Shown: piece after piece, positions 1 through 11,132 of the stretch
Numbering within the stretch: the first letter of the stretch is position 1
How the letters are laid out: each line of letters starts with the position of its first letter
From: Neopestalotiopsis rosae
Taxonomy: Eukaryota; Ascomycota; Sordariomycetes; Amphisphaeriales; Sporocadaceae
DNA: 64,000 bases
Assembly: GCA_023078685.1 (NCBI GenBank)
Contig: JALGAS010000004.1
Span: forward strand, 5,022,001-5,086,000
Direction of reading: 5' to 3'
Notes under the pieces: generated by a model
Database searches by the model: none
What the model saw: only the letters and a program-made list of their open reading frames with translations
What the model was told of the DNA's origin: nothing
Made by a program: the position numbers and the translations under genes

Positions 1-81
1 TATTATTACTAAATGAGCAACTTTTGAGAATCAGAAATCTCCTGGAAATTGGACATTCACACTTTTGTCAATAAGTAAAAC

Positions 82-1035
82 ATGGCAACAAAGGCAACAA
101 AACGAGTGGTCGTCTGCGGTGGAAACGGCTTCCTGGGCTCGAGAATCTGCAAATATGCCGTAGCCCGGGGCTGGGACGTGACATCAATAAGGTAAAGCCA
201 TGTTACCATCTTCCTCGTCATGATTGTAATAAAAGACTTTCTGAGCTAACCTGGAACACTACTAAGCCGTTCCGGAGAACCAAAGTGGGAGACAGTGACG
301 GCGTCCTCAACGCCGCCCAGCTGGGCGCACCGGGTGAGCTGGGAGCGCGCCGACATACTCAAGCCCTCGACCTACGCCCCGCTGCTGCGCGGCGCCGACT
401 CGGTCGTGCACAGCATGGGCATCCTGCTCGAGGCCGACTACAAGGGCGTGCTGCGGGGCCAGGAGTCCCCCGTGTCGGGTCTGCGCAAGGCCTTTGCCGG
501 CGGGTCGCGCCCGGGCAACCCGCTCGAGCGCCGCGCCAGCGAGGATAAAGATATCCGCCCGCCCGAGACGCGCGAGCAGCTCACGTACGAAAACATGAAC
601 CGCGACAGCGCCATCATGCTGGCCAAGGAGGCGAGCCAGTCGGGCGCCGCGAGCTTCGTCTACGTCTCGGCGGCCGGGGGCGCCCCCGTGCTGCCCGCTC
701 GCTACATTAGCACCAAGCGCGAGGCCGAGAGCACCATTGCCAGCGAGTTCCCCGGCATGCGGGGCATCTTTGTCCGGCCGCCGTTCCTGTACGACTCTAG
801 CCGGCCCTTCACCATGCCGCTTGCCGCCATGACGGGTGCCGGGGCCATCTTCAACAAGGTCACGGGCGGTGTGCTCGGGGGCTTCATGGGCGCGGCTGGG
901 GCAAAGCCTCTCAAGGTGGATATCGTTGCCGAGGCTGTGGTAGAGGCCATGGACGACCAGAGCGTACGAGGACCCGTTGAGGTACCGGAGATTGAGGAAC
1001 TGGCGAACCGGGCTTGGAGGAAGGGTATGTTGTAA
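82..1035 (+). CDS. coq11: Coq11-like mitochondrial NAD(P)-binding protein (YLR290C family)
   Basis: Two exons, 82-191 and 267-1035, give a 292-residue protein. The intron starts GTAAAG, has CTAAC near 246-250 and ends TAAG, and joining restores the frame. Residues 9-19 carry the Rossmann dinucleotide motif VVVCGGNGFLG. The later YVSAAGG stretch and the tyrosine in the RYISTKREAE segment match atypical short-chain dehydrogenases of the NDUFA9/YLR290C type. In yeast this family (Coq11) associates with the mitochondrial coenzyme Q synthesis complex. The N-terminus is basic (several Lys/Arg, no acidic residue before the Rossmann motif), which suits mitochondrial import. Strong C-bias in exon 2 indicates a well-expressed gene. 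It converges on mdm34. The family is confident; the Coq11 role is by analogy with yeast. Confidence 0.83.
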
Positions 1036-1877
1036 TACAGTGTAAGAGCAACGAACAGTCACGGCGGGTGATATCAAGCATCCAAGTTTGTATCAGGTAG
1101 ACAATGGGGTCTCCAAAGTAGTGTTCACATAGAATGTATTATATGTAAAAGTGCATCTCCAGATCACAATACCAAAGAAGAGTTACAAGTTCAATACTGG
1201 TTATCAGGTTACCCTTTCATGGTGGCAGAAGCAAATCACACTTCGTCGAGATATCACATTTGAGAATTGGTACGAGGCATGGATATCGTGAGCAAGTGCT
1301 CGATATATATTTTTCGATTTAGGTGTTTAGATAGGAGTGATTCTCTCTAGGGTGCTTATGCCCTGAGCGAATGTCATCCATCGCGCGGTCGAAACCCAGA
1401 ATCGTCCGGGATGACATTTAGAAACTGCGTGCAAAAGCCGAGTTCTTGCCTGACCCCCTTGGCAAATCTTCTATCGCCATTCTAGATTCCTTCGTCTGTC
1501 TTACAGAGCATGGCCATCTCTCTTTTTGGCAGCTCATTCCACTTCATTAGACAAAGAAAATTTGAAGACGTCCCAATGAGTGACGGAAGTCCTCGTGCTT
1601 GTGCCAATGCCAAACTATATCATTTGGCCTCGTCGGAACATCTAGTCCCGCTCAGAAAGTCATAAAATTCCAAAGCTGATCCCTTTTCAGTTTTCCCGTC
1701 CCTGAACGCCTTGCAAGTGCATTGTAAAATACACATTAAAAATTGGGATATCGCTAAATTCGATACCCTCTTGCGCCCAGCAAAATCCAAAACCGAGCTT
1801 TCTTCGTACAGTCTGACAAAGGAAATCGATCTCTTCCAAAGAGCTGTGAGTGGTGGTTGTTTCTTGTTTTTATACAT
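1036..1877. other. Convergent intergenic region, coq11/mdm34 3' sides
   Basis: This stretch lies between two stop codons facing each other and should hold both 3' untranslated regions. Only short random open frames are present. No RNA gene or repeat was seen. Confidence 0.6.
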
Positions 1878-4006
1878 TTATTGGGTGGCTTCATAGGCTG
1901 GAGGTGGGACATCATCTCTCTCTGCCCAGAATGTTGGGTTGCGTTGCTTCTCGTCGTACACACGGCGGGCAATCTCCCCAGCCATTTTTGTGATCCAAGC
2001 TTGCTCCAGAATGACGGAGGAAGTCTCGGATCCTTCGTTGCGCTTCCGTTCCAGGTTGAGCGCGTCATTGTTTGACATGGCTTCGGCAGCCTTCTCCTTT
2101 TGCGTCATGGAAGCCTTGGTGGCCTTCTCTGTCATGGACTTGACCGGTTCATTGTAGATTTCCATGTTCAGGGGGCTGCGAGATGGCATAATCTTGTCGT
2201 CGATATGCCTGAAGCGTACCGATCTCGGCGATGGTTCTGCCTGGGGTACAGCTTCCTCAGGGTCTTCCTGAATGTATGACGGCATGGGCTCAGAGCTGGG
2301 TCCAGCCACAGAGTCTGTTTCAGTAGCTGTTTCCTCAGCTTCACTGGTCGTCTCGCTGACTGTATCATTCTTAGAGCGACGCAGGTTGACCACGCGAGTC
2401 TTCTTTCGTCGGGACATGCGCTTCTTGCCACCAGATAAGGTCAAGCCCGTAGTCGCAGAGTTCAAGCTGAGCAAAGATGGGCGAGATGAGATCGATCCGC
2501 TGTCAGTGCTGGCCGCATCTGTAAATGTATATGTTGTCGAGCTTCCTTGCACCGAGTGCGTCCGCACCAGGCTTGGAGTAGCAAGCGGTGTCGAGGTACC
2601 AGTGTTAGCTCTGTCCATTGGTCCAAGCCAAGCTCTAAACATGGCATTCTGAATTCCAGGAGTGAATAGTGACAGGGTTCGGTGCGATTCGTTGAGCGCA
2701 GCCAGCTTGAGCAAGTTCTTTTGCGAGAAAAGAGAGTGCAACTGAGCTCCGCCATCTAATGATATGGACGCAAGTTCATTGGCGTCAAGCACGTGACCTC
2801 TCGAGTCTACAGCATCTGGGGGTGGTGCGGCGAAAGGGTCGACAGCCACTTCGTCGTCTGCGTTCTCCTTTGAAGCATCTGCATCTTCCCGGGGCAGCTG
2901 ATCCGGACACCATAGACGTAGGGAGAGCTTGTGGATGATCGAGGGTAGCTCATCCATAAACAGGTTTCGGAGCTGACCCTCAATGGTCTTTTGCAAATAA
3001 TCCCGAACGAACTGGATCGAGTCAAATGTTGACGAGACCTTGATCGACTCAAGTGGGTCATTACGGAAGACTATCGTCAGGCCCTTTTGTTTCGAAAAGA
3101 CTAATATCACAAAGGCTGACAGCTTGATCTCTGACAGGGTTATGGACAGAGGTATCGTCAGACCCGCCGCAGCAGCCAAGGGCTGTGGGGATGTGAACGA
3201 CGGCTTAGCAGACAAGTATGTGTTCAAGGGGTTTGCCTAGGTGATTACCGCATTAGTCTTTGTTATGGTGCACGAGCGTTGGAGTTTATGATCAAGTTGG
3301 AGAGCAGCGCGCATCCCTGTGACTCCAATTTCCTCTGTTTCATGCGCCGGTCCACCATTGCGACAGAAACCAAGGGGAATAAGGTGGGCATGAAGAGGGA
3401 TTTGCGCGATAATGAGTCATATGAAGAGATACTAATGGAAATGGTTTGATGTTGGAAGAGGCAGGAGCAAGCTGATGCTCAGAAGAACGGTGTATCGTAT
3501 TGTGTAGTCGAGCATCACGGCACTTGCTCGTGATAAGCAGCTAGTAACAGAAAATTGAGACCCTGGAGATCCGAATCCACTTCTTCCGAAATGGTCTGGG
3601 GAAAATAGACAAGCAAATAAATTGAATGACCTTGTCATCAAAGATAATGCCGCGCATCGCGTCGAAGGGACCGGGACGTGTTGGTGTCATCCAAAGGAAG
3701 TTGCTCGAGGATAGAATATAGGAAAAAAGTAGCTCATACCTGAACTCTCGTCTTTAGAGTCAAGTACGCATCGCCGGTATAGCACATTTTGAAGATGCCT
3801 CTGAAGCGATCCTCGGCCAAGTCACCTATCTCGAGGATCTCCAGCTCCGGCGGTACATTTCCGAGGTTGAGCTCCGTGACGAGGATATCATCTACGATGA
3901 TGGGCGGCTTAGGGTTCTTGTTCAGAGCCGTGGTGAGGAGATCGCGGGCTCGCTCGTAGAAGGACTCGTCGGCCGCCAACGGCGACCAGTTGAAATTGAA
4001 GGCCAT
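1878..4006 (-). CDS. mdm34: Mdm34, ERMES complex subunit (mitochondrial outer membrane)
   Basis: Exon 1 is 4006-3740 and exon 2 is 3236-1878, giving 541 residues. The start [20 protein letters not shown] and the SMP-domain segments ([55 protein letters not shown]) are hallmarks of Mdm34. With Mmm1, Mdm10 and Mdm12 it forms the ER-mitochondria tether that moves phospholipids through SMP domains. The SMP domain covers about residues 1-205. The rest is a Ser/Thr-rich, charged, probably disordered region with a basic patch ([17 protein letters not shown]). The C-terminus has a PPxY motif (P534-P535-A536-Y537), which in yeast Mdm34 recruits the ubiquitin ligase Rsp5. Splicing joins ...TRVQ to ANPLNTYL across a 503-nt intron (donor GTATGA, CTAAT branch, acceptor CCTAG), far longer than other introns here. 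Confidence 0.95.
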
Positions 4007-5835
4007 CTCTGTCGTGGGGGGAGGGCGGCAAATGGCTTTATTGTGTTAGAGTCGCATCGTATGCATCGGTTGACGAAAAGTCGCAGATGGTTATTGAATC
4101 GGTAGTGATCCCCGTATCAAAGGGAGATGTTTCTTGGTGGTGACTGTTGATGATACACGCGGCTCCGGGTGTGCGTAGGAGAGCTCGGAATTGCTGCCAG
4201 TGATTGAAGCTCAGAGCTGAGTAATAAAGCTCAAGGCCGTTGGTTGGTAGTACAGTAATAAACGCAGCTCGGGGTGGTTGTACAATGATTCGACAGATCT
4301 GAAGGTAAAAAAGGTAAAAAGGTAAAAAGGTAAAAAGGTGACGATTTGCGTAGTGGTAGATGCGGAGGGAAAATATGACGCTATGCGCAGCTCGTGTGCT
4401 TGCTTTGAACCTCTGGAGCACCTCGGGTTCGGGGCATTTGTCGATTTCCACTGTCCCAGCGTCCAGAATAATTTTTTTTCTCACTGCGCAGGACCGGCAG
4501 AAAAATAGTGCCAAAGCAGGGAGGGAAAGGTGGAGTGAAAAGGGTGGAGCGGCAGCACCTTAGCTTGCTTTGCTTGCTAGAGCTTGGGAATCTCTCAGCT
4601 TCTCGTCTGAAGGCGCGGAGCCGGAAACAAACGCGTTGACTCAGAAAGGTCTAGCTCGACCTAGCAACAGAGGCGACGGTCCAATGACCGGACACCAAGA
4701 CCTGAGAACCCTCGAACCCCCGAGACAAGAGTGGGCAGAGGAACCATGACCACTGCATGCACAGTTGTAAAACCAGAGGAGGGACCCCAGGGACCACCCA
4801 GATGATGCTGTCAGTCATTCAGTCATCAAGTCAGTGCTCACTTGCAGCAATAAGCATCTCGACCTCAGTGGTGGGTTCCTCCCATCTGCAGGACGCCCTC
4901 CCCTCCAATCCGCCCGAGGTTGTCACGCGATCATACTGACAGGATGTTTGTGTACCTCGCTAGAGGTCCTCCATTACATTAATGGATTGTATGGGTAATG
5001 CCGCACAGTATGGGCAGGTTCGCGCCCCGGACTTTAGCAGTCTTCCAACACCCGAGGACCTTCCAGCTTTACTTGGGCTTTACCCCGGCTTTGTCCGACA
5101 TGTCAATATTTCAATGAGTACGGGGTAGAACGGAGACAACGGAACGTACTACCATAGTGTGATTATGCCCATCCATGCATTCATGGCCTCCCTTCTCATA
5201 CTGCGTAGTCATTATTTGTGCATGAATCCTCCATCTTAACTGCCCGCACGCACGTTCTCTTCGCACAGTTGATCGTCATGGATTAAAGAGGCCCATTGTG
5301 GGGTGATGGTCTCGCCATTCGTTTGCATTGCGGCACGGTCGAATGACGAACTGCTTTTGCCCGGCATTCGAGGCGGGCGCCCGTGCTACAGTCTAGCTCT
5401 CTTCTTAGCGACCTCGTCATATGTTATTGCGTTATGCACGTGGGATATGGAGCCTATCCAATCCTATACTGCCTCTTATGATCCGAGCTTAGTAGTGGTG
5501 TAAACCAAAAGATAAGACTTGTATTAGCCCTACAGTTGGTCTTCTTCATGATTATACTCTGTTGCATGTGACATTCATAGAACGGCTAAAATGAATCCAA
5601 GAGTCCCTCGTACATACAGGCAAGCAGTGCGACACTATTATCATGCCGAACCTTAGCTACGGGGCAGCCTCACTAATGGAAGCAAACTGGTATACAGCAT
5701 TAACTGAAAAGACATTACACTAATGGTTCATCTCGTAGCCCGTTACTCATCGCCTCTTTCTTATGCATGCATGCAGTTGGTCAATAACTCTCGCATTGCC
5801 TGCAGCCGCCGCAGCACCATCAATATCCACTCTAT
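4007..5835. other. Intergenic region upstream of mdm34, downstream of ipk1
   Basis: It holds the mdm34 promoter (near 4007-4600), including a short tandem repeat at 4302-4340, and the 3' side of the inositol kinase gene. The remaining open frames are short and without recognisable protein character. Confidence 0.55.
4302..4340. repeat. Tandem repeat of GGTAAAAA (about 4-5 copies)
   Basis: The octamer GGTAAAAA repeats about four and a half times with one length variation. It sits about 300 bp upstream of the mdm34 start codon, within its likely promoter or 5' leader. Confidence 0.85.
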
Positions 5836-6894
5836 CTATTCGCACCTCTCAATAAGACAGCTTGTTTCCATTTTCGGAGTTTCTGTCCCGTGATAATAAC
5901 CATTCTCTACCAGGTTGGTGTGGCTGTGCTGCCAGTACTCGGCCTTGCTCTCCCAGTTCTTCCTGTCCACATCCGCCAGCTTGATCTCGACCTCGCCGTC
6001 TGTGGCCTTGGGCATGCGGACGAAGCAAGTACAGTCCCTTAGGGTCATGGCAAGTCCAAAGTCCTCGTCTTGAGGGTTGGTGAACATTGTATCGCCCGGG
6101 TCGCCCTGGACCTGCAGATCTCTAAGCTTGTGAAATATACCCGAGCTGGAAAATGCACGCTGCAGGCGATCCTGCTCCTCGGGGGTCCAGTCAGGAGCGA
6201 GCAGTTGAATAGTCTCGAGCACAACTGCTGGGTCCGAGTCCACAAGACCCAATGGGCATACCGGCGGGGTAGTCTTGCCCTCTGCCTGCTTCTCGCCATT
6301 TCGGAAGGCTTCACGTGCGCAGGTACGGCACCGTCGGGAGTCCTTGGGTGCAATGGGCGACTGTGCCAACCATTTTGGCTTGAACTCGAGTCCTAGGTCA
6401 CCCCGTCCCGGCAGCGGGTTCATATCCTGGATGAGCATGGCATAGCCCTCTGCTATCGAGCTATCGGGTTCTCGGCGGCGCGAGTGCAGATCCCGTTCCG
6501 TGTTGAGTATCTTGTTGGCAGAACTTGGCACGCTGACCAGGAGCTGCGGCACCAGATGCCGGGGGCCAACTCGCGGACCAACAAGTTGCTCCCTGTATCG
6601 CTGTAGCTCTTCATAGCTGTGCGGCGACGTCCCCTCCACCTCCTTGGGGGCGCGTAGCAGCCATCCGTCTAGTTGATGGCCGCCCTGGCGCGGGATGATC
6701 TGGAAGACGGCATTTGCACGTCCCTCGGCGACGTAGACGAACTTTGCGTCTGTAACGAGGTCCTCGACGACTTTGCGCAATATCTCTGGTCGCTCGAGAT
6801 CGACACCCGTGGCCAGTGATCGGAGGCCAGACTGCAAAACCTGTTCGACTCCCGCACCATCCGTCGCCCCTGCTATATCTGAGATTGAAGGCAT
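5836..6894 (-). CDS. ipk1: Inositol-pentakisphosphate 2-kinase (Ipk1)
   Basis: Single exon of 352 residues. The frame is open upstream to 7002, but only through a GTG codon, so the first ATG (MPSISDIAG, 6894) is taken as the start. The enzyme phosphorylates the 2-position of inositol pentakisphosphate to make phytate (InsP6), which acts in mRNA export and phosphate signalling. Family marks are the N-lobe segment EGRANAVFQI, the EFKPKW motif at residues 170-175, the cysteine-containing CRTCAREAFRN segment followed by PLGL, and the metal/nucleotide-binding LADVDRKN (D308, D310). Length is normal for fungal Ipk1. A TATA-like tract lies about 230 bp upstream of the start. No introns are needed. 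Confidence 0.9.
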   Translation of the reverse strand: MPSISDIAGATDGAGVEQVLQSGLRSLATGVDLERPEILRKVVEDLVTDAKFVYVAEGRANAVFQIIPRQGGHQLDGWLLRAPKEVEGTSPHSYEELQRYREQLVGPRVGPRHLVPQLLVSVPSSANKILNTERDLHSRRREPDSSIAEGYAMLIQDMNPLPGRGDLGLEFKPKWLAQSPIAPKDSRRCRTCAREAFRNGEKQAEGKTTPPVCPLGLVDSDPAVVLETIQLLAPDWTPEEQDRLQRAFSSSGIFHKLRDLQVQGDPGDTMFTNPQDEDFGLAMTLRDCTCFVRMPKATDGEVEIKLADVDRKNWESKAEYWQHSHTNLVENGYYHGTETPKMETSCLIERCE

Positions 6895-7120
6895 GATCTC
6901 CACTTGTTTGGAATCCTCGCGGGTTCGCAGGCTGCTTGAACAACCAGCTGGGTTTGGATGGCTCCTCACAATCGCCCCTTCACGAATCCACACAAGTTCC
7001 ACTCCGCCGACTGAGATTCCAGGACCTTGGGAAACAGATAGTCCAGATGTTTTCGGCGCAAATGAGTTGTAAGGCTCCAGGTATTAGACAAACAAATGAC
7101 TGACGGAAACCTCAGCCTTG

Positions 7121-7131
7121 ATATATATATA
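7121..7131 (-). promoter_or_regulatory. TATA-like tract upstream of ipk1
   Basis: An alternating AT run about 230 bp upstream of the ipk1 ATG could be the core promoter TATA element, implying a 5' leader of roughly 200 nt. It is a sequence match only. Confidence 0.4.
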
Positions 7132-7703
7132 CGTGGTCTGGGTAAGAACCCTTGACTGCAACGAGAGAAGTGATGATGGATCAAGTTTCTCCTTTGATGC
7201 TCCCAAAATAGTGAATAGCGGATCTCCGCTTTTCGAAACCGTGTTGTAGTTGCCTCAACGAGTGTCGTGTGACGGACTAAGCCACGTTAGAGATCAAAAT
7301 TGGTCAAGTGAATGACGCAGGTGATTTTGCTGCATTCCAATAAATGGGTGTATATGTTTGGGGTAATATGGTCAAGATGAACGCAGAAACGAAGCGATCG
7401 TGATGATGGGGTATATATAATTCAAAATGGAAACGATTGCAGTTATGTTATTTTTCGCAGTGATTGCGGTTGTGATGAAGTGAGAGAAGAGAGAACGAAC
7501 AAGAAGATTAGATGCATCGCCAGTCAATCAATGACAAGTACTTTGACTTTTTACCCCCTTATTAGTGCGCTTGGTTGGTCGGTCGCTCAGCGGATGGCTT
7601 GGCCGAGCGTGGTGTCCTGCTCTTTTTTTAGGGGCGCGCGCGTCGCAACCGGCGAAAAAAGCAGAACCACTACTACCACCAGTTTACCGTATTACCAAGC
7701 CAA

Positions 7704-7732
7704 CCATCCATCCATCCATCCACCCATCCAAC
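7704..7732. repeat. CCAT microsatellite
   Basis: CCAT units repeat about six to seven times with one substitution (CACC) in the ipk1 upstream region. Confidence 0.85.
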
Positions 7733-8840
7733 CTACTATGCTCGTACTTTTTTTAGCTGCCTACATTATCTACCGACGGCCGCAGATTGTGTGACAATTT
7801 GGAGAGGCTCGGTAGTGGCTCAGCCCGGATCGAGTCAGGGTCTGTATCACATTTTTTCTCATCTGGCATAAATGCAAGGTGACGGGTCATATTGGGTCGG
7901 GTCGCTTTCCAACTGGATCTCTTGCTTCCGACTCGTTCCCAGCGAGCCGGAATCTGAGGAACCAAAGGAACCGGCGGAACGAGACAATTGGGCTGCGCAA
8001 AAGTCGCCCCGCTATAATTCACCGTTGAACCCGTCGTACAATGGCCGTGCGGTTGCAGGAACTTCCAATATTGTCAATACAATATCTATTATTGTACTAT
8101 TATTGTCTGCCAGGGTCTCGACAGCGAACGCATAGTGCACCGCCCACTGGATCAAGTCTGATTGCCCTCCATCCCAATAGTACTGTAATTATACCCCCGA
8201 AACGAAGAGCTCCTCTCTTTTGACTTCAAATAGCATCTTTTTAGAAACTGCACATCTTACCGGGTGGGGACATTTACAGATGATCAGCCATATCATTATC
8301 TACCAAGGTTCACGACCGTTATCTGGCAAAACACAGTCTCCATGATCTTGGTTGCGAGAATAAAAGCCAATTCAAATAGCGCTGGACCTTCTTTGAACGT
8401 TCTCTCGATAAACTTTGAGATTTCTAGCCGTTTCTGACAGAGGTGGGAAACCTACCGACCGGCTGGGAACCAAGTGCGGCTCGGCTTATATAGGTACGAT
8501 TCATCGGGTGCATGTAAGATCGCGGCCCCCGTGTAATGGTTGCAACCCAAAGAAACAACTTAGTCATAGCACAAAGCTTGGCATTCACTTTCGAACGTTC
8601 TTTGCAAGAGGGTCGACTGACTTTTCTTTGCTTCTCGTGTTCTGAAAAGAATGCTTCTTGATAGGCCCACGATCATGCACACCAGAACGCTGGTAGTGAT
8701 CTCTGGGAACATTCACTTCCTTGCGAGTGAGACACATCATTCAATGAATGAAAACATTTGCATGAATAACAGAATAGAACATATACCGATTGTGTACGGA
8801 GGTACAACATGATTTTGTTCTTCCCGTAATGCCTTTTTGC

Positions 8841-8875
8841 TTCCACTGCAATTTTGGTCCTCGCAAAGGCGATGG
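8841..8875 (+). repeat. Dispersed short repeat, copy A
   Basis: It shares CACTGCAATTTT exactly with copies at 10568 and 10743, followed by a similar CCTC..AAG..G tail. The tail is more diverged than in the other two copies. Confidence 0.45.
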
Positions 8876-10567
8876 ACCTGTGCGAGATAAGTTGCCTTCT
8901 CAAAATGTATGAAATCGCCGCAGGTAAGGTAGCTAATCCAGAAGAAACGATTGAAATCGCTTGTCACCTAAGGCTTAATGTTGAGAAAGATTTTCACGAG
9001 GGACTGGATATTTATACAGTACGATCTAGGCGATCTCAAACACAAAACCATAGGTACATGACGGCAGCCAAAAAGAGAGTTGTAGATACGTGTCCTGTTG
9101 CCAGTCTGATCACATGAACGCGAGAAGACTGGAGGACGATCAGATGCCGCCTCGTATGGGCTATCAGGGATATGGGGAGCGCTTCCTTCCCCGATGTGCG
9201 TACGTGAGATCCTAAATCATCTTGAGATTATATTGATATTTTTGATATGGTGTACTTCAGCTTCTCTCCATTCAAATGAGAAATTGAAAGCATTCTCAAA
9301 ACCCTTATCAACTATCACAAGGGTCTCGGATCACAGAATACACATTCACATTCCAAATTGTCGTGGCATGATTGAGTTCGGCAATGCGCTCATCTTAAGA
9401 CTCATCCTGAGACATGCTCTTCAAAGCGAAGGTCTTGTACGGTCGCCCTGCGCCATTTCCAAATTCAATATTGACCAACACATCTTCTGTTCACAAAGTC
9501 CCCATCACCGAGTCATATTTTTCACTTCATAATGTTATTGACCGTAATTTACAACCGGGGGCTTCTGCGAATATTGCATTCCTTGGCCTTTGTCTTGTCC
9601 AAATCTCTATGCTACAGACCTACCAGTAATACGTGAATATTCTTCACTAACGTCGAATGAATTGAAAACATAGCATCGCCGATATATCGTTTTTGTAAGA
9701 ATAATATGACCTCGAAGATTTCACAAAACCCCGCGAATGTGACATCACTGTTCTCCATTCTTCAAAACCTTGAAAATCAGTTACAGTATCACCACTATCT
9801 CAGGTCCCTCACATACAGGTGTCATCTAATTGAGGGTAAAAGGTCTGCAATGCCCCAAGCGGCCCTTCTTTATTGCAAGTTTGGACTTTCGCGAAGATTA
9901 CGTCTACCCTTCTTGAGTTCGTATCTAGATACAATGATTGTTTTCTGCTTTTCCCAGAGACAAACTAACATAAGAATCTGTTTGAGACGTCGTACTGATG
10001 CCAACATAGATGTGAACAAAGCTGACGCCTGAAGCACGTTTAGGCGTTTGTGACAGCCAGCCAATGTCACAGACATGGTACAAACGTCATTCAATTACAT
10101 GGTGACATGTTGACAAGACATAACGCATCCGTGGCTCTCTCAGGTTATCATCACCTGTATCACCGACTTCACTGAAGACCTACCAAAATAATTTGATAGC
10201 AGCATGTAGCTGGCTTTTTTGTTTCGCTATGTGTTTGAACTTTCATGAGCTACCTGTATGCATTAGAAAGATAAAATTGATAACAGAGTGTAATGATTGT
10301 ATGATTCATCCCTCCCTATGCTGTGCCTACATAACAGCCAGCTCTTGCGATGTTCTCTCATATATCAAGGGTAAGGGCTTTCGTGAAAGGCGTACCCCGT
10401 GCCATGCTAGTATGATTCGTTCGTCTTCCCTGTGTTGTACGATTGAACATGACCTAGTACATAATGTAAAGGTTTGGGAATATGCCTGGCAAGAAACTGG
10501 CGTAGTCTCGACATTGGAAGGGGGGAGGCCGTCAGACCCTGACAAAACAACAAAAGGTGGATGGGAC

Positions 10568-10600
10568 TTCACTGCAATTTTAACCCTCACCAAGCGAGCA
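10568..10600 (+). repeat. Dispersed short repeat, copy B
   Basis: It begins TTCACTGCAATTTT, identical to copy C for 14 nt. CCCTCAC, AAG and GCAT then match at the same spacing (about 27 of 32 positions by eye). Confidence 0.55.
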
Positions 10601-10742
10601 TGAAAGTTCGGTGAGCTGGCCAGGGCCTTACGACACTGCAGCCTCAACCTATCATATAGCAGCACATTCGACTTGATAGGCTAATGAATGATGACACTGC
10701 GTGCATTTATTGATGGTGCCAGGCCCACTTTCGTAAGCCATG

Positions 10743-10775
10743 TTCACTGCAATTTTCGCCCTCACGAAGGGGGCA
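10743..10775 (+). repeat. Dispersed short repeat, copy C
   Basis: It lies 175 bp after copy B in the same orientation. All three copies can be read in one frame as a peptide like (F/S)TAI-x-x-L-x-K, but no longer shared coding frame is evident. Confidence 0.55.
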
Positions 10776-11132
10776 TCGTGGCAACAGAGCCTTCGCTCCC
10801 AGATCTTCTCAAGACTCGTTCTCAAAAATAGCTGGCAAACCTCTGCATTGCAACATCATGGTCGAACACAGAATAATTCTGGGATAATCGATTATCATGT
10901 AGCTGGACGGTCACCAAGAATTCAGAGATATGCACAATCATGCTGATGTTGCTAAAGCAAGTACGTCGAGCTCCATTCACTGAGTGCTAATTCACAATAT
11001 GAGCATCAATATCTCTACAACTCCCAAACGCCTAGATCACCAATCCCTTAGTTCTCGTAGTTCCCAAAATATGCTATAATCTCGAAATATATGCATGCAA
11101 TGCCATGTAATGCCAGACTTCTCAAATACTTC

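Larger units (their letters stand above)
6895..11132. other. 4.2-kb gene-free, AT-richer stretch
   Basis: The first few hundred bases are the ipk1 promoter. From about 8.6 to 11.1 kb the sequence is visibly AT-richer than the flanks (one sampled 60-nt line, 9241-9300, has about 20 G/C). It has only short, unrecognisable open frames. It carries three related copies of a roughly 30-nt motif (8841, 10568, 10743) and a CCAT microsatellite at 7704-7732. The end near 11,000 is the 3' side of the nucleoside transporter gene. It may be a decayed element or gene; nothing identifies it. Confidence 0.5.

Noticed and set aside
307..1077. 256-codon minus-strand open frame
   Set aside because: It lies opposite the GC-rich second exon of the Coq11-like gene and has Arg/Gly/His-rich composition typical of a shadow frame.
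5836..7002. Longer N-terminus for Ipk1 from 7002
   Set aside because: The extension starts at GTG and reads into likely leader sequence; the first ATG is at 6894.
8600..11100. RIP-mutated transposon relic
   Set aside because: The stretch is AT-richer, but CA and TG dinucleotides remain common and no transposon frame or terminal repeat is visible.
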